A stretch of 60,557 nucleotides of DNA from assembly GCA_016213435.1 (NCBI GenBank), contig JACRAL010000007.1, forward strand, positions 1 to 60,557. The letters are read 5' to 3'. Below the pieces are notes generated by a model, which saw only the letters and a program-made list of their open reading frames with translations, was not told the DNA's origin and made no database searches. This stretch comes from Bacteroidota bacterium. GTDB taxonomy: Bacteria > Bacteroidota > Bacteroidia > Palsa-948. Shown piece after piece: positions 25,717-36,400 of this stretch (the stretch's first letter is position 1; each line of letters begins with the position of its first letter). A program made the position numbers and the translations under genes.

Positions 25717-25823
25717 GCTATCTAAATTCTTTAGGCAAAGGTATAAAAAATAATATTTAAAAAGAGAAAAACCAGTCTTTTATGTCATGTTACTACACAG
25801 ATGCAGGGATAAACCGATCGGCA

Positions 25824-26813
25824 TTAGTTTTCTTCCTGTCTTCCGGCCAAAAGGTAGAGAACTGCCATTCGGATTGCAACGCCATTTTCTACCTGTTCAA
25901 GAATAATAGACTGCTTGCTGTCTGCCACATCAGAGGTAATCTCCACTCCCCGATTAATGGGTCCAGGGTGCATGATAATGATCTCTTTCTTCAAAGAGTC
26001 GAGCAATGCTCGGTTTAATCCGAACTGCATGCTGTATTCCCTCAGAGATGGGAAGTATTTAATATCTTGCCTCTCCAGTTGTATTCTCAGCATATTGGCA
26101 ACATCACACCATTCAAGCGCTTTGCGAAGGTTGTTCTCCACTTTTACGCCAAGCGAATCGATGTATTTAGGTATCAGCGTGGTGGGTCCGCACACCATCA
26201 CTTCCGCACCTAATTTCTTGAGGCAGTAAATATTTGAAAGTGCAACCCGCGAGTGAAGAATATCTCCCACAATAACTACTTTTTTTCCTTTCACTTTTCC
26301 GAATTTCTGACGGATGGAATATGCATCAAGCAATGCCTGGGTTGGATGTTCGTGCGTGCCGTCTCCTGCATTTACAATTTTTGCATTCACATTCTTGGAA
26401 AGGAAATGTGCCGCGCCCGGAGCAGGATGGCGCATCACCACCATATCCACTTTCATGGCAAGGATATTATTTACCGTATCAATAAGCGTTTCTCCTTTTT
26501 TTACAGACGAACCTGAAGATGAAAAGTTTATCACATCTGCAGATAATCGTTTTTCAGCAAGTTCAAAAGAAACGCGGGTGCGCGTGGAGCTTTCGAAAAA
26601 AAGATTTGCAATAGTGATGTCGCGCAGCGAAGGAACTTTTTTGATGGGGCGATTTATGATGTCTTTAAAATTATCGGCAGTTTTAAAAATTAATTCAATG
26701 TCTGATACGGTGAGGTCTTTTATTCCAAGCAGGTGGTGTGTTGATAGTTTGTTTGCCCCAGCCCTAAAGGGTGAAGGATTGTTGGTTTTGTTATTTTTGT
26801 TTTCGATTTTCAT
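25824..26813 (-). CDS. pyrB: Aspartate carbamoyltransferase catalytic subunit
   Basis: A 329-residue enzyme joining carbamoyl phosphate and aspartate in pyrimidine synthesis. It shows the carbamoyl-phosphate loop FESSTRTRVSFE near residue 74, HEHPTQALLD, and the C-terminal MHPGPINRGVE. About 20 residues before the first conserved helix (HHLLGIKDL) are encoded partly by a dispersed CCCTAAAGGG repeat (NPSPFRAGANKLS). It starts 30 bp after pyrR, so the two are cotranscribed and probably controlled by PyrR. Confidence 0.95.
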   Translation of the reverse strand: MKIENKNNKTNNPSPFRAGANKLSTHHLLGIKDLTVSDIELIFKTADNFKDIINRPIKKVPSLRDITIANLFFESSTRTRVSFELAEKRLSADVINFSSSGSSVKKGETLIDTVNNILAMKVDMVVMRHPAPGAAHFLSKNVNAKIVNAGDGTHEHPTQALLDAYSIRQKFGKVKGKKVVIVGDILHSRVALSNIYCLKKLGAEVMVCGPTTLIPKYIDSLGVKVENNLRKALEWCDVANMLRIQLERQDIKYFPSLREYSMQFGLNRALLDSLKKEIIIMHPGPINRGVEITSDVADSKQSIILEQVENGVAIRMAVLYLLAGRQEEN

Positions 26814-26843
26814 TTTGTCTTAAACCTGCGGTTGTCTTTAGAG

Positions 26844-27446
26844 TTAGGACATCTCTTGTTTTTCCACCAGCAACGCAACGCTGTCTTTTCCTTCAGATTC
26901 TTTCCATTCAACAATTACTTTTTCAGAAGCAATTGAGTCTATCGTTTTGCCAATATATTTTGCCTGAATAGGAACATTTCTGCTTAGTCTTCGGTCGATG
27001 AGCACAACGAGTTCTACATCTCTGGGTCTTCCCAGTGCGAGCATGGCATCGAGTGCTGCGCGCACCGTTCTTCCTGAGTAAAGCACATCATCGATCAGAA
27101 TCACATTTCTATTTTCAATGTCGAAACTTACCTGGGTAGAAGATGGGATGAGTTCTTTATGGCGGAAATCATCGCGGTAGAAGGTAATATCAAGATTGCC
27201 ACAAGAAATCAGAGGGGAAGCGGAGCGAGTTTTTTTCTCCGGCTCTCCCTTTCCTATTTTCTTCGTTTCTCCGTTTAAAATATTTGTGAGTTTGCTGTGA
27301 ATACGATGGGCTAAATGAATACCTCTTGGCTGAATACCGATGAGTACTGAATTTGAAAAATCATTGTGAACTTCAATCAACTGATAACAAAGGCGGGTAA
27401 TGGCGAGGTCTATCTGCTTGCTGTCGAGAAGGATGCGTTGTTTCAT
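26844..27446 (-). CDS. pyrR: Bifunctional PyrR regulator / uracil phosphoribosyltransferase
   Basis: The frame is open from 27500; the ATG at 27446 (MKQRILLDSKQID) matches family starts and leaves 200 residues. The PRPP-binding motif is NVILIDDVLYSGRTVRAALDA and substrate contacts lie in GIQPRGIHLAHR. An extra segment of about 20 residues (GETKKIGKGEPEKKTRSASP) sits just before the conserved LDITFYRDD, where other PyrRs have only a short turn. It should bind pyr mRNA in response to UMP, probably its own operon with pyrB. Confidence 0.93.
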   Translation of the reverse strand: MKQRILLDSKQIDLAITRLCYQLIEVHNDFSNSVLIGIQPRGIHLAHRIHSKLTNILNGETKKIGKGEPEKKTRSASPLISCGNLDITFYRDDFRHKELIPSSTQVSFDIENRNVILIDDVLYSGRTVRAALDAMLALGRPRDVELVVLIDRRLSRNVPIQAKYIGKTIDSIASEKVIVEWKESEGKDSVALLVEKQEMS

Positions 27447-27491
27447 TCCAAGTGTCAAAGATAGAATAATTTGTTGACTTGGGGATAAAAA

Positions 27492-27527
27492 AAACCTCAA
27501 TGCTTTCTTTGCATCGAGGGTTTTTTC
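27492..27527. terminator. Bidirectional hairpin terminator
   Basis: CCTCAATGC pairs with GCATCGAGG around a TTTCTTT loop, flanked by A8 and T6 runs. On the minus strand it ends the 27539-27931 gene just before pyrR. Confidence 0.85.
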
Positions 27528-27538
27528 TGCCTATACTT

Positions 27539-27931
27539 TTATTTATTTCTGGCGAATATATATCGGGTTATAAAAATGCCTGTGCTTTTTTCGGCACCAT
27601 ATACACCTGTGTTGGTAAACTTCAGCTCCCATCCTTGTTTAGTAAGGTCTGATATTTTATCGGTGATCATTTTGTCATTCAGGCGAATGTTCTCAAAATT
27701 AATACCCACCATGCTAAAGAAATTTTCCAGCTTCACTTCGTCCATTTTTCCGTCTTCGCTGATTGTGATCAATCTGGATCTTCCTAATCCTCCCGGCACC
27801 ACAGATTCCACAGCCGTTACCTGCAGGAATTCCGGATTGCCTCCAGCAGTGGGCTTAGAAAATGCGTACACCGATAGAATAACTGCAACAACAGACGTAG
27901 CAGCAAAAGAATAATTAAGTTTTGTTTTCAT
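27539..27931 (-). CDS. Membrane-anchored hypothetical protein, DUF4177-like
   Basis: A 130-residue protein with one N-terminal membrane segment (YSFAATSVVAVILSVYAFS) and a small alpha/beta domain. The end (ISDLTKQGWELKFTNTGVYG, then ITRYIFAR) has the Trp-Glu-Leu pattern and final strand of DUF4177-type proteins. It is probably periplasmic. A terminator follows the gene. Function unknown. Confidence 0.7.
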   Translation of the reverse strand: MKTKLNYSFAATSVVAVILSVYAFSKPTAGGNPEFLQVTAVESVVPGGLGRSRLITISEDGKMDEVKLENFFSMVGINFENIRLNDKMITDKISDLTKQGWELKFTNTGVYGAEKSTGIFITRYIFARNK

Positions 27932-28163
27932 GATCTTTTGTTTTTATTCCGAAGGAATCTACGATCGGAGGTTTATGTTTGGAATAGCAAATATATAAAG
28001 AGACGACTAATAATAGCCAAAAACACATCATCTCTTGAATGATCGTTTTAAGGTAAAATATCAACTGTTCTTACAGAAATTCTATTGATTAAAAACTTCA
28101 GCGATTTACTATGTATTTTCAAAAAGAAATTTACTTTTACAAGAATTATTAAACTTGTCTATA

Positions 28164-29216
28164 ATGAAAAGAAAAATATTCTTAGCTACAACTCTTTTTG
28201 CAATTCTCTTTTTTCAGGCAAAAGCACAAGACACCGTAAAGGTTTCTACACTTGCCGGACTTGAGAACAATGCTGAAAAATTTTACAACAGCGGCATCAG
28301 CAAATTTGCATCAAAAGATTACAACGGAGCCATTATGTATTTTAATCAGGCATTATCACTAAAGCAAGATTTTGATAAAGCATATTACAATCGTGGCATT
28401 GTGAAATATGAGATGAAAGACATCAAAGGCGCGATGGAAGATTATAACAAAGCACTTGTATTAAACGATACCTGTTCACAATGTTACTTTGTGCGTGGCC
28501 AGGCAAAATACGCTATCGGCAATAAAACAGAAGCATCGGAGGATTACAACAAAACAATTAACTTTAATCCAAACCATGCACAGGCATATTATTACCGGGG
28601 CGGGATTTTATATGAGTTAAAGGAATATAAAAGTGCCATTGAAGATTTTGACAAAGCCATTCAGATTAAACCCAATTACGCTTATGCATACAATGATCGT
28701 GGCAGTGCAAAACGCGAACTCGAAGACTACAACGGTGCAGCAGCCGATTATAAAAAAGCAATCGAGTTAAAACCGGATATGGCATTTGCTTATTCTAATC
28801 TCGGAAGCACACTCCGCAAAAAAGAAGATTACAAAGGCGCTATTGCCGCCTATGACAATGCGCTAAAAGTAAAAGAAAGTTATCTTGCCTATAACAACCG
28901 CGGAAGCGCACGTTACGATGCCCAGGATTATCAAGGTGCGGTAGAAGATTTCACAAAATCCATTAAGCTGAAAAATGATTATTCTATTGCTTATAATAAC
29001 CGCGGTGCTGCAAAGTTTAAACTAAAAGATTACAAAGGCGCTATTGAAGATTACAATAAAGCTCTTGCTGTTAATACCAACTATGGTTATGCTTACCTCA
29101 ACAGAGGAATGGCTAAAGAACTGATTCGCGACAAACAGGGCGCCTGCAAAGATTGGGAATCTGCTGTTGCACTTGGAATTGAATACGGAAAAACGTATCT
29201 GCAGGACTGCAAATAA
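28164..29216 (+). CDS. Secreted tetratricopeptide-repeat protein
   Basis: A 350-residue protein: a signal peptide (FLATTLFAILFFQAKAQ) followed by eight to nine TPR units, each with the A-Y-x-N-R-G...DY-x-G-A pattern. The open frame begins at a TTG at 28155, but the ATG at 28164 gives a clean signal peptide. TPR arrays mediate protein contacts in the periplasm. It is 26 bp upstream of the first PorE-like gene, so it probably belongs to the same operon and may contribute to the envelope complex. Confidence 0.9.
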   Translation: MKRKIFLATTLFAILFFQAKAQDTVKVSTLAGLENNAEKFYNSGISKFASKDYNGAIMYFNQALSLKQDFDKAYYNRGIVKYEMKDIKGAMEDYNKALVLNDTCSQCYFVRGQAKYAIGNKTEASEDYNKTINFNPNHAQAYYYRGGILYELKEYKSAIEDFDKAIQIKPNYAYAYNDRGSAKRELEDYNGAAADYKKAIELKPDMAFAYSNLGSTLRKKEDYKGAIAAYDNALKVKESYLAYNNRGSARYDAQDYQGAVEDFTKSIKLKNDYSIAYNNRGAAKFKLKDYKGAIEDYNKALAVNTNYGYAYLNRGMAKELIRDKQGACKDWESAVALGIEYGKTYLQDCK

Positions 29217-29242
29217 ATTTCCAAAATCATCATCGCCCCACT

Positions 29243-31228
29243 ATGAAAAAATATTTAATTCACATTATCAGCATTTTTTTATTCTGCGCAACTTCCTCTT
29301 TTTCTCAAAATGTAGAATTCGATAAAGAAAATTTCCCGAATGATAAGAACGGACTAAAAGAAGCAAAGCGCAATATTTCAGAAGGAGATACCTATTATCA
29401 AATGGGAAATCAAATGTACAACAGTGCTTTACCGCTCTACTTAAAAGCTAATGCGTTTAATCCTGGCAATGCTATGCTTAATTACAAAATAGGAGTTTGC
29501 TATATCTATTCCCCCTATAAACAAAAAGCAATCTCCCATCTCGAAATAGCGTACAAGTTGAATCCGGGCATTGTAAAAGGCATTCACTACTATCTTGGCA
29601 GGGCCTATCAGCTGAATATGGATTGGGACAAAGCCATTGATGAATATATTACCTATGTGGCGGATGTTGATCAGGATATTAATGAAAACATTGATGATGT
29701 TGAAAAAAAAATCACTGAGTGCAAAAATGGAATTGAGTTAGTAAAAAAACCGGTGGAAGTAACTATCAGTAATATAGGAGCTGAAATAAATTCGCCCTAT
29801 GCCGATTATCATCCTGTGATCTCTGCAGACGAATCGGTTATGATGTTCACTTCGCGTAGAAATAACTCTACGGGAGAAGGCATTGATCCGGGCGACCAGA
29901 TGTATTATGAAGACATCTATATATCAACTAATGAGAATGGCAAATGGACTCCTGCTAGAAATATAGGAAAACCCGTAAACACAAACGACCACGATGCCAC
30001 CCTGTCCTTATCGGCAGATGGTCAAAAGCTTTTTATCTATCTTTTCGACAGAGGAAACGGGGGTGGAAATATATATGAATGCCGGCAACAAGGTAATCTG
30101 TGGGCAAAACCGGAAAAGATGAGTGACATGATTAATACAAAGCTCCATGAATCATCCGCCTCGCTTTCTGCAGACGGAAACATTCTATATTTTGCAAGCA
30201 ACAAAGAGGGAGGGCTGGGAGGTCATGACATCTATCGCTGTGTATGGGACAAAAAGAAAAAAGCATGGAAGCCGGCTGAAAACCTGGGACCCGTTATCAA
30301 TACGCCTTTTGAAGAATATGGCGTATTTATTCATCCGGACGAAAAAACACTTTACTTCAGCAGCAAAGGACATAACACCATGGGGGGCTTCGACATCTTT
30401 AAAGCCGTTTGGAACAAAAAACAAAAGACATGGTCCAATCCAGAAAATATAGGATATCCTATAAACACTCCTGACGATGATGTGGACTATGTAGTTTCGG
30501 CAAGCGGAAAACATGCATACTATTCTTCCTTTAAAGCAGACGGCTTAGGAGAAAAAGATATTTATAAAATTTCTTTCGGAAAAGAAGCCGAGGCTCCCAC
30601 TGTTAAAATAACCATTCTCAAAGGAACTATCTGCGATGCTTTAACCAAGCAATTAATAGAAGCAGAAATAGAACTGGTAGACAATCATTCCAACCAGGTG
30701 ATTGCTACTTTTAAATCCAACAGCACCACAGGGAAATACCTTGTCACGCTTCCTTCGGGAGGAAATTACGGCATTGCGGTAAAAAAAGAAGGATACCTTT
30801 TTCATTCTGAAAACTTAGACATTGCAGATACAGCTGCGTACAATGAAGTAACAAAAGACATCTGCCTGAACAATCTTTCGGTCGGAAATAAAATAGTTCT
30901 CAGAAACATTTTCTACGACTTTGACAAATCAACTCTGCGCACTGAATCTACTGCTGAATTGGAACGCCTCACTAAACTGCTTACAGATATTCCCACAATG
31001 AAAATTGAAATTTCAGGGCACACCGACAGTAAAGGAGCAGATGATTATAATCTAAAACTTTCTCAATCGCGTGCCCAATCAGTGGTGGATTATCTTATAA
31101 AAAATGGCATTACTAAAAACAGGCTGATGGCAAAAGGATATGGAGAAACACAACCTATTTCCGAAAACGATACAGACGAAGGAAGGCAGATGAACCGGAG
31201 AACAGAGTTTCAGATATTGAGTAAATAA
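29243..31228 (+). CDS. PorE-like TPR/PD40/OmpA envelope protein, copy 1
   Basis: A 661-residue exported protein with the domain order of PorE, the T9SS subunit linked to peptidoglycan. A signal peptide (IISIFLFCATSSFSQ) is followed by TPR-like helices (about 30-165), a PD40 propeller with repeated SADGQKLFIY and LYFASNKEGGLGGHDIY blades (about 185-450), a carboxypeptidase-regulatory-like module (ILKGTICDALTKQLIEAEI), and a C-terminal OmpA domain (YDFDKSTLRTES, ISGHTDSKG, NRRTEF). The family identification is by architecture; it could instead be one of the many PorE-like paralogs of unknown role. Confidence 0.88.
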   Translation: MKKYLIHIISIFLFCATSSFSQNVEFDKENFPNDKNGLKEAKRNISEGDTYYQMGNQMYNSALPLYLKANAFNPGNAMLNYKIGVCYIYSPYKQKAISHLEIAYKLNPGIVKGIHYYLGRAYQLNMDWDKAIDEYITYVADVDQDINENIDDVEKKITECKNGIELVKKPVEVTISNIGAEINSPYADYHPVISADESVMMFTSRRNNSTGEGIDPGDQMYYEDIYISTNENGKWTPARNIGKPVNTNDHDATLSLSADGQKLFIYLFDRGNGGGNIYECRQQGNLWAKPEKMSDMINTKLHESSASLSADGNILYFASNKEGGLGGHDIYRCVWDKKKKAWKPAENLGPVINTPFEEYGVFIHPDEKTLYFSSKGHNTMGGFDIFKAVWNKKQKTWSNPENIGYPINTPDDDVDYVVSASGKHAYYSSFKADGLGEKDIYKISFGKEAEAPTVKITILKGTICDALTKQLIEAEIELVDNHSNQVIATFKSNSTTGKYLVTLPSGGNYGIAVKKEGYLFHSENLDIADTAAYNEVTKDICLNNLSVGNKIVLRNIFYDFDKSTLRTESTAELERLTKLLTDIPTMKIEISGHTDSKGADDYNLKLSQSRAQSVVDYLIKNGITKNRLMAKGYGETQPISENDTDEGRQMNRRTEFQILSK

Positions 31229-31262
31229 TTTAATGGCAATTAATATCTAATCTTAATAAAAT

Positions 31263-33332
31263 ATGAAATCATTTTTTCTAATCTCATTTTTGCTTTTAGT
31301 AACTTTCCATCTTTTCGCGCAGAACGTGGAATTTGAAAAGTATAATTTTCAAAACGATAAAGGCGGACTGAAAGAAGCAAAAAGAAATATTGACGAGGCC
31401 GATGATTATTTTGACAAATCCATGAAAGAAGGATACAATCTATTTGGATTTGCTCTGCCTCTTTATCTTAAAGCAAACAATTTTAATCCGAACAACGGAT
31501 TGCTTAATTACAAGATAGGCGTCTGCTACTTGAATTCGGCATGGAAACCCAAAGCGCTCTCTTACCTTGAAAAATCATACAAATTAAATCCGACTGCCGG
31601 AACAAACCTTCGCTACTATCTCGCGCAAGCATATCAGTTGAATATGGAATGGGACAAAGCAATTTCCACATATATCGCTTATTTATCCGAAGCGGATAAA
31701 AACATTAAAGAAACAGCAGATGATGTAGAGAAAAAAATAGCCGAGTGCAGAAATGGCGTTGTGCTGGTAAAGAACCCTGTTCTTGTTTTCATCGACAATG
31801 TAGGCACAGAAATAAATTCATCTTTTCCTGATTATGCACCTGTTATTTCTGCTGATGAATCCGTTATGATGTTTACTTCGCGAAGAGATAATACTTCAGG
31901 AGGAGGAATTTCTCCTATGGATCAAATGTATTGGGAAGACATTTATATTTCGACCCGTGTAAACGGAAAATGGACTCCGGCAAAAAACATGGGGAAACCT
32001 GTGAATACTGATAACCGACATGATGCAACTGTTGCACTTTCTGCAGACGGACAAAAACTTCTTATCTACCTTGACGATAAAGGAGACGGAAACATTTACG
32101 AGTGCGACCTGAAAGGCACTTCATGGTCTAAGCCCTACAAACTAAATGACAATGTAAATACCAAAAAACATGAATCATCCGCCACTATTTCGGCAGACAG
32201 GAACACACTATACTTTATAAGTGATAAAGAAGGAGGATTTGGAAAACATGACATTTTTAAATGTACTTGGGATGCAAAAAAACAAAAATGGGGAGAAGCT
32301 GAGAATCTGGGACCTACTGTAAATACTCCTTATGGGGAGTACAGCGTTTTTTTGCATCCTGACGGAAAAACTCTTTATTTCAGCAGCGAAGGTCATAACA
32401 CCATGGGCGGATACGATATATTCAAAACCGTATGGGACGAAAAAAAGAAAAAATGGTCAATACCAGAGAACATAGGATACCCTATCAATACGGCAGATGA
32501 TGATATTGACTTTGTGCTGTCCGCCAACGGGAAGCATGCTTACTTTGCATCGTACAAAGCGGACGGATACGGAGAAAAAGATATTTATATGATCACGTTC
32601 GTAACTCCCAAGAATCCGGTACTAAATACCGAAGACAATCTGCTTGCAAGTTTAACAGAACCGGTGAAAGAAACTGTAATCGGAAAAGCAGTGGATGTTC
32701 CCAGTGCTGCGGTTTCCATTTTAAAAGGGACCATTTTTGACGCAGTGACCAAACAGATGCTAGAAGCTGATATAGAACTGGTAGACAATCAATTAAATCA
32801 AATTATCGCTTCTTTCAAATCAAATAGTGCAACAGGAAAATTTCTGGTATCGCTTCCGGCAGGAAAGAACTACGGCATTGCCGTAAAAAAAGAAGGATAT
32901 CTCTTTCATTCAGAAAACTTTGACATTCCTACCTCGGGAGTTTCACAGGAATATGTAAAAGAGATAGGACTTAACAACATTGCCGTAGGACAAAAAATTG
33001 TTTTACGAAATATATTCTTCGATTTCGGAAAATCCACTCTCCGTCCGGAATCTACAAATGAGCTGGAAAGGCTCGCCAAACTTCTTACAGACGTTCCCAA
33101 TATGAAAATTGAAGTGAGCGGACATACAGACAGCAAGAGTTCGGATGAATTCAACATGAAACTTTCTCAAGCCCGTGCACAATCAGTAGTAGACTACTTA
33201 ACCACACACGGAATTGACAAAAGCCGCCTCACTGCAAAAGGATACGGGAAAACAAAACCCATAGCTACAAACGATACGGATGAGGGCAGGCAGTTGAACA
33301 GGAGAACAGAGTTTGAGATCAAAAGCAAATAA
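31263..33332 (+). CDS. PorE-like TPR/PD40/OmpA envelope protein, copy 2
   Basis: A 689-residue tandem paralog of the previous gene, 34 bp downstream. The same modules occur in the same order, with an insert of about 30 residues between propeller and regulatory module (LNTEDNLLASLTEPVKETV). Long stretches such as the OmpA helix are nearly unchanged between copies. Having two may reflect heteromer formation or alternative T9SS assemblies. The single large T9SS substrate in this window is at 56502. Confidence 0.88.
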   Translation: MKSFFLISFLLLVTFHLFAQNVEFEKYNFQNDKGGLKEAKRNIDEADDYFDKSMKEGYNLFGFALPLYLKANNFNPNNGLLNYKIGVCYLNSAWKPKALSYLEKSYKLNPTAGTNLRYYLAQAYQLNMEWDKAISTYIAYLSEADKNIKETADDVEKKIAECRNGVVLVKNPVLVFIDNVGTEINSSFPDYAPVISADESVMMFTSRRDNTSGGGISPMDQMYWEDIYISTRVNGKWTPAKNMGKPVNTDNRHDATVALSADGQKLLIYLDDKGDGNIYECDLKGTSWSKPYKLNDNVNTKKHESSATISADRNTLYFISDKEGGFGKHDIFKCTWDAKKQKWGEAENLGPTVNTPYGEYSVFLHPDGKTLYFSSEGHNTMGGYDIFKTVWDEKKKKWSIPENIGYPINTADDDIDFVLSANGKHAYFASYKADGYGEKDIYMITFVTPKNPVLNTEDNLLASLTEPVKETVIGKAVDVPSAAVSILKGTIFDAVTKQMLEADIELVDNQLNQIIASFKSNSATGKFLVSLPAGKNYGIAVKKEGYLFHSENFDIPTSGVSQEYVKEIGLNNIAVGQKIVLRNIFFDFGKSTLRPESTNELERLAKLLTDVPNMKIEVSGHTDSKSSDEFNMKLSQARAQSVVDYLTTHGIDKSRLTAKGYGKTKPIATNDTDEGRQLNRRTEFEIKSK

Positions 33333-33447
33333 CTCTAAAACAACAGTTGCGCTCAGAGATGTTAGGGAACAGATTACACAAGTCCTATCTCTGCAGCATT
33401 TTATCAACACTGCTTTTCTTCACCCCTATTTTACATAGATTTGTTTT

Positions 33448-36400
33448 GTGAAAGAATTGCAAACAAAATCTCATTACGAAAAAAAGTTCAACGAAGAACT
33501 TGCCCGCCTCAATGCCGAGCAGCGAAAAGCAGTAGAGCACATTGATGGTCCTGTAATGGTGATTGCCGGACCCGGCACAGGAAAGACCCAGATCATTGCT
33601 GCGCGCATCGGGCATATTTTAAAATCGGATATTCAAATTGCTCCGCACAATATTCTCTGTCTCACCTACACCGATGCAGGAACGGTGGCAATGCGAAACC
33701 GCTTGTTGCAGTTTATTGGCCCAACTGCTTACCGCGTTAACCTTTACACCTTTCATGCTTTCTGCAACGATATCATTCAGCATAATCTGGATTATTTCGG
33801 CAAGCGGGAAATGGAACCTATATCAGAACTGGAAACCGTTCAACTCCTGCGCGAAATGCTGGATGCGCTCCCTCCTACTCATGCACTGAAAAGATTAAAG
33901 GGAGAAATTTATTATGACGTTCCGCGCATAAAAGATCTTTTCCGCACTATGAAGGAAGAAGACTGGACACCGGAACATGTTTCTGCACAGATAGATAATT
34001 ATTTGAACGACCTGCCTGCCCGCGATGAATTCATTTACAAGAAAGCAAATACAAAAACAGGAGTGAAAGTTGGCGATGTAAAACAAAAAGATGTGGATGC
34101 GCAAAAAGAGAAAATGGAATTGCTGCGGGCAACTGCAAAACTATTCCCGAAGTATTGCGAGATGATGAAGGAACGCAGTCGCTACGATTACAGCGATATG
34201 ATATTATGGGTACTCAATGCTTTTAAGAAAGATAAAAACTTTTTAAGCACATATCAGGAGTGGTATCAGTATTTTCTCATAGACGAATATCAGGATACCA
34301 GCGGTGCGCAGAACCAGCTTTTGCAACTACTCATTGACTACTGGGAAAAACCAAACGTGTTTGTGGTGGGCGATGACGACCAGTGCATTTATGAATTTCA
34401 GGGAGCGCGTGTAAAGAACATGACTCAGTTTGTTGAACGTTACCCGGATATAGAAGTAGTTGTGCTGAAAGAAAACTACCGCTCCACTCAAAAAATTCTG
34501 GATGCATCAAAAGCGGTGATCGATAATAATGTACAAAGGCTTGTTAATCAAGCGCCCCTTCTGAAGAAAATTCCAAACCTGACGAAAGACCTTATATCCA
34601 ATACCCCCGCCCCTAAAGGGGATAATATATCACCCTCTCTCATTCAATATTACAACATACAGCATGAAGAGGCATCTATAGTTGAAGAAATATCCAACCT
34701 TATGTCCCCCATTCAGGGGGTTAGAGGGCAAGATATTGCCATCCTATACTTCAAGCACGCTCAGGCAACCAACATCATTGAACTGCTGGAGAAAAAAGAG
34801 ATCCCTTACAACGTAAAAAAGAAAATAGACATTCTGAATCTCATCATTATTCAGCAACTATTAAATATTTTCTCTTATTTAAAAGAGGAGCACGACAAAC
34901 CTCACAGCGGAGAACATCTGTTATTCGAAGTGATGCATTACAGTTTTTTTAATATCAACCCAAAAGACATTGCAAAGATATCTGTTCACTGCGGAAAGAA
35001 TCATTTGCGCTGGAGGGATTTTCTTGCTCAATACGAAGAACTAAAAAAACTGAACCTTGAAAACTACGGCTCCGTTATTTTCTTTGAAGAGAATTTAACA
35101 CGCTGGATAACCGAAGTCTCGAACAGCACCTTGCAAATGCTTTTTGAAAAAGTATTGAACTGGAGCGGACTGCTGAAACATATTCTTGATTCGCCCGATA
35201 AAGTGTGGCTGCTGCAAGTGATTACTACTCTTTTCGATTTCATCAAATCAGAATGCGCCAAACACCCGATGCTAAGCATTAAGCAGTTTCTTGAAATGAT
35301 CCAGCAGATGCGCGAAGCTCAAATTTCTATCAGCATCAACAAAACTGTTTATGAAGAAAATGGCGTGAACCTCATCACAGCCCATTCCGCAAAAGGATTG
35401 GAATTCCGCTATGTCTATTTAATAGGATGCACCACGGATAACTGGGAGAAGTCAAGAGGCATAATGAATAAGTTCTCACTGCCTGATACGCTCACCTTCA
35501 CCCAAAAAGACGATGAGAATAAATTAGAAAGCGCAAGACGTTTATTCTACGTTGGAATGACACGTGCAAAAGAACACCTGCAGATATCATTTGCCGAAAG
35601 CTCAAACACAGGAAAAGCATTGGAGCATTCTATATATATAGAAGAAATAAAAGCTAAGACCGATCTTGTTATTGAAAAAAGACATCTCTCAACTGAAAAG
35701 ATTTCTGAATATACGGCACTGGCTTTAAGAGAAAGTAAACCTCTTAACGCTGAAGTGTTAGATAAGGAGTACATGAAGAGTATTTTCGAGAAATTCGAGA
35801 TGACGGCAACACACCTGAATAAATACCTGCAATGCCCACTTACGTTTTATTATGAAAGTGTTCTGCGTGTCCCATTTGCAAAAAACGAATACACCGCTTT
35901 TGGCACTGTCGTCCACAATGTTTTGAAATGGCTCTTTGATGAAATGAAAAGCAGAAGAGGCACATTCCCTTCTGCAGATGAATTCATCAGTGAATTCAAA
36001 AAACAAATGAAACGTCAGCGCGATGCCTTTACCGAACAGGAGTTCACCAATCGCATCGCCTATGGGGAACAAATAATGCCTGACTATTATAATAAGTATG
36101 TCTCCATCTGGAACAAAAACGTGAAGACAGAATACACCATCAACAATATTGAAATAGATGGCGTGCCTGTAAATGGAAATTTAGATAAGATAGAATTCAT
36201 TGAGAACAACGAATGCAATGTGGTGGATTATAAAACAGGCAAGCCGGAGAATGGATTAAAAAAAATAAATCCACCCTCTGCAGAAACGCAAGATCTTGCG
36301 TTTCTGCATGGAGGAGATTACTGGAGACAAATTGTTTTTTATAAAATACTTATAGATAATTTCAAAAGAGAAAACTGGAAAATGCTTTCAGGAGAAATTG

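Noticed and set aside
32208-32788. Minus-strand frames within the PorE-like genes
   Set aside because: They are shadows of well-supported plus-strand genes.
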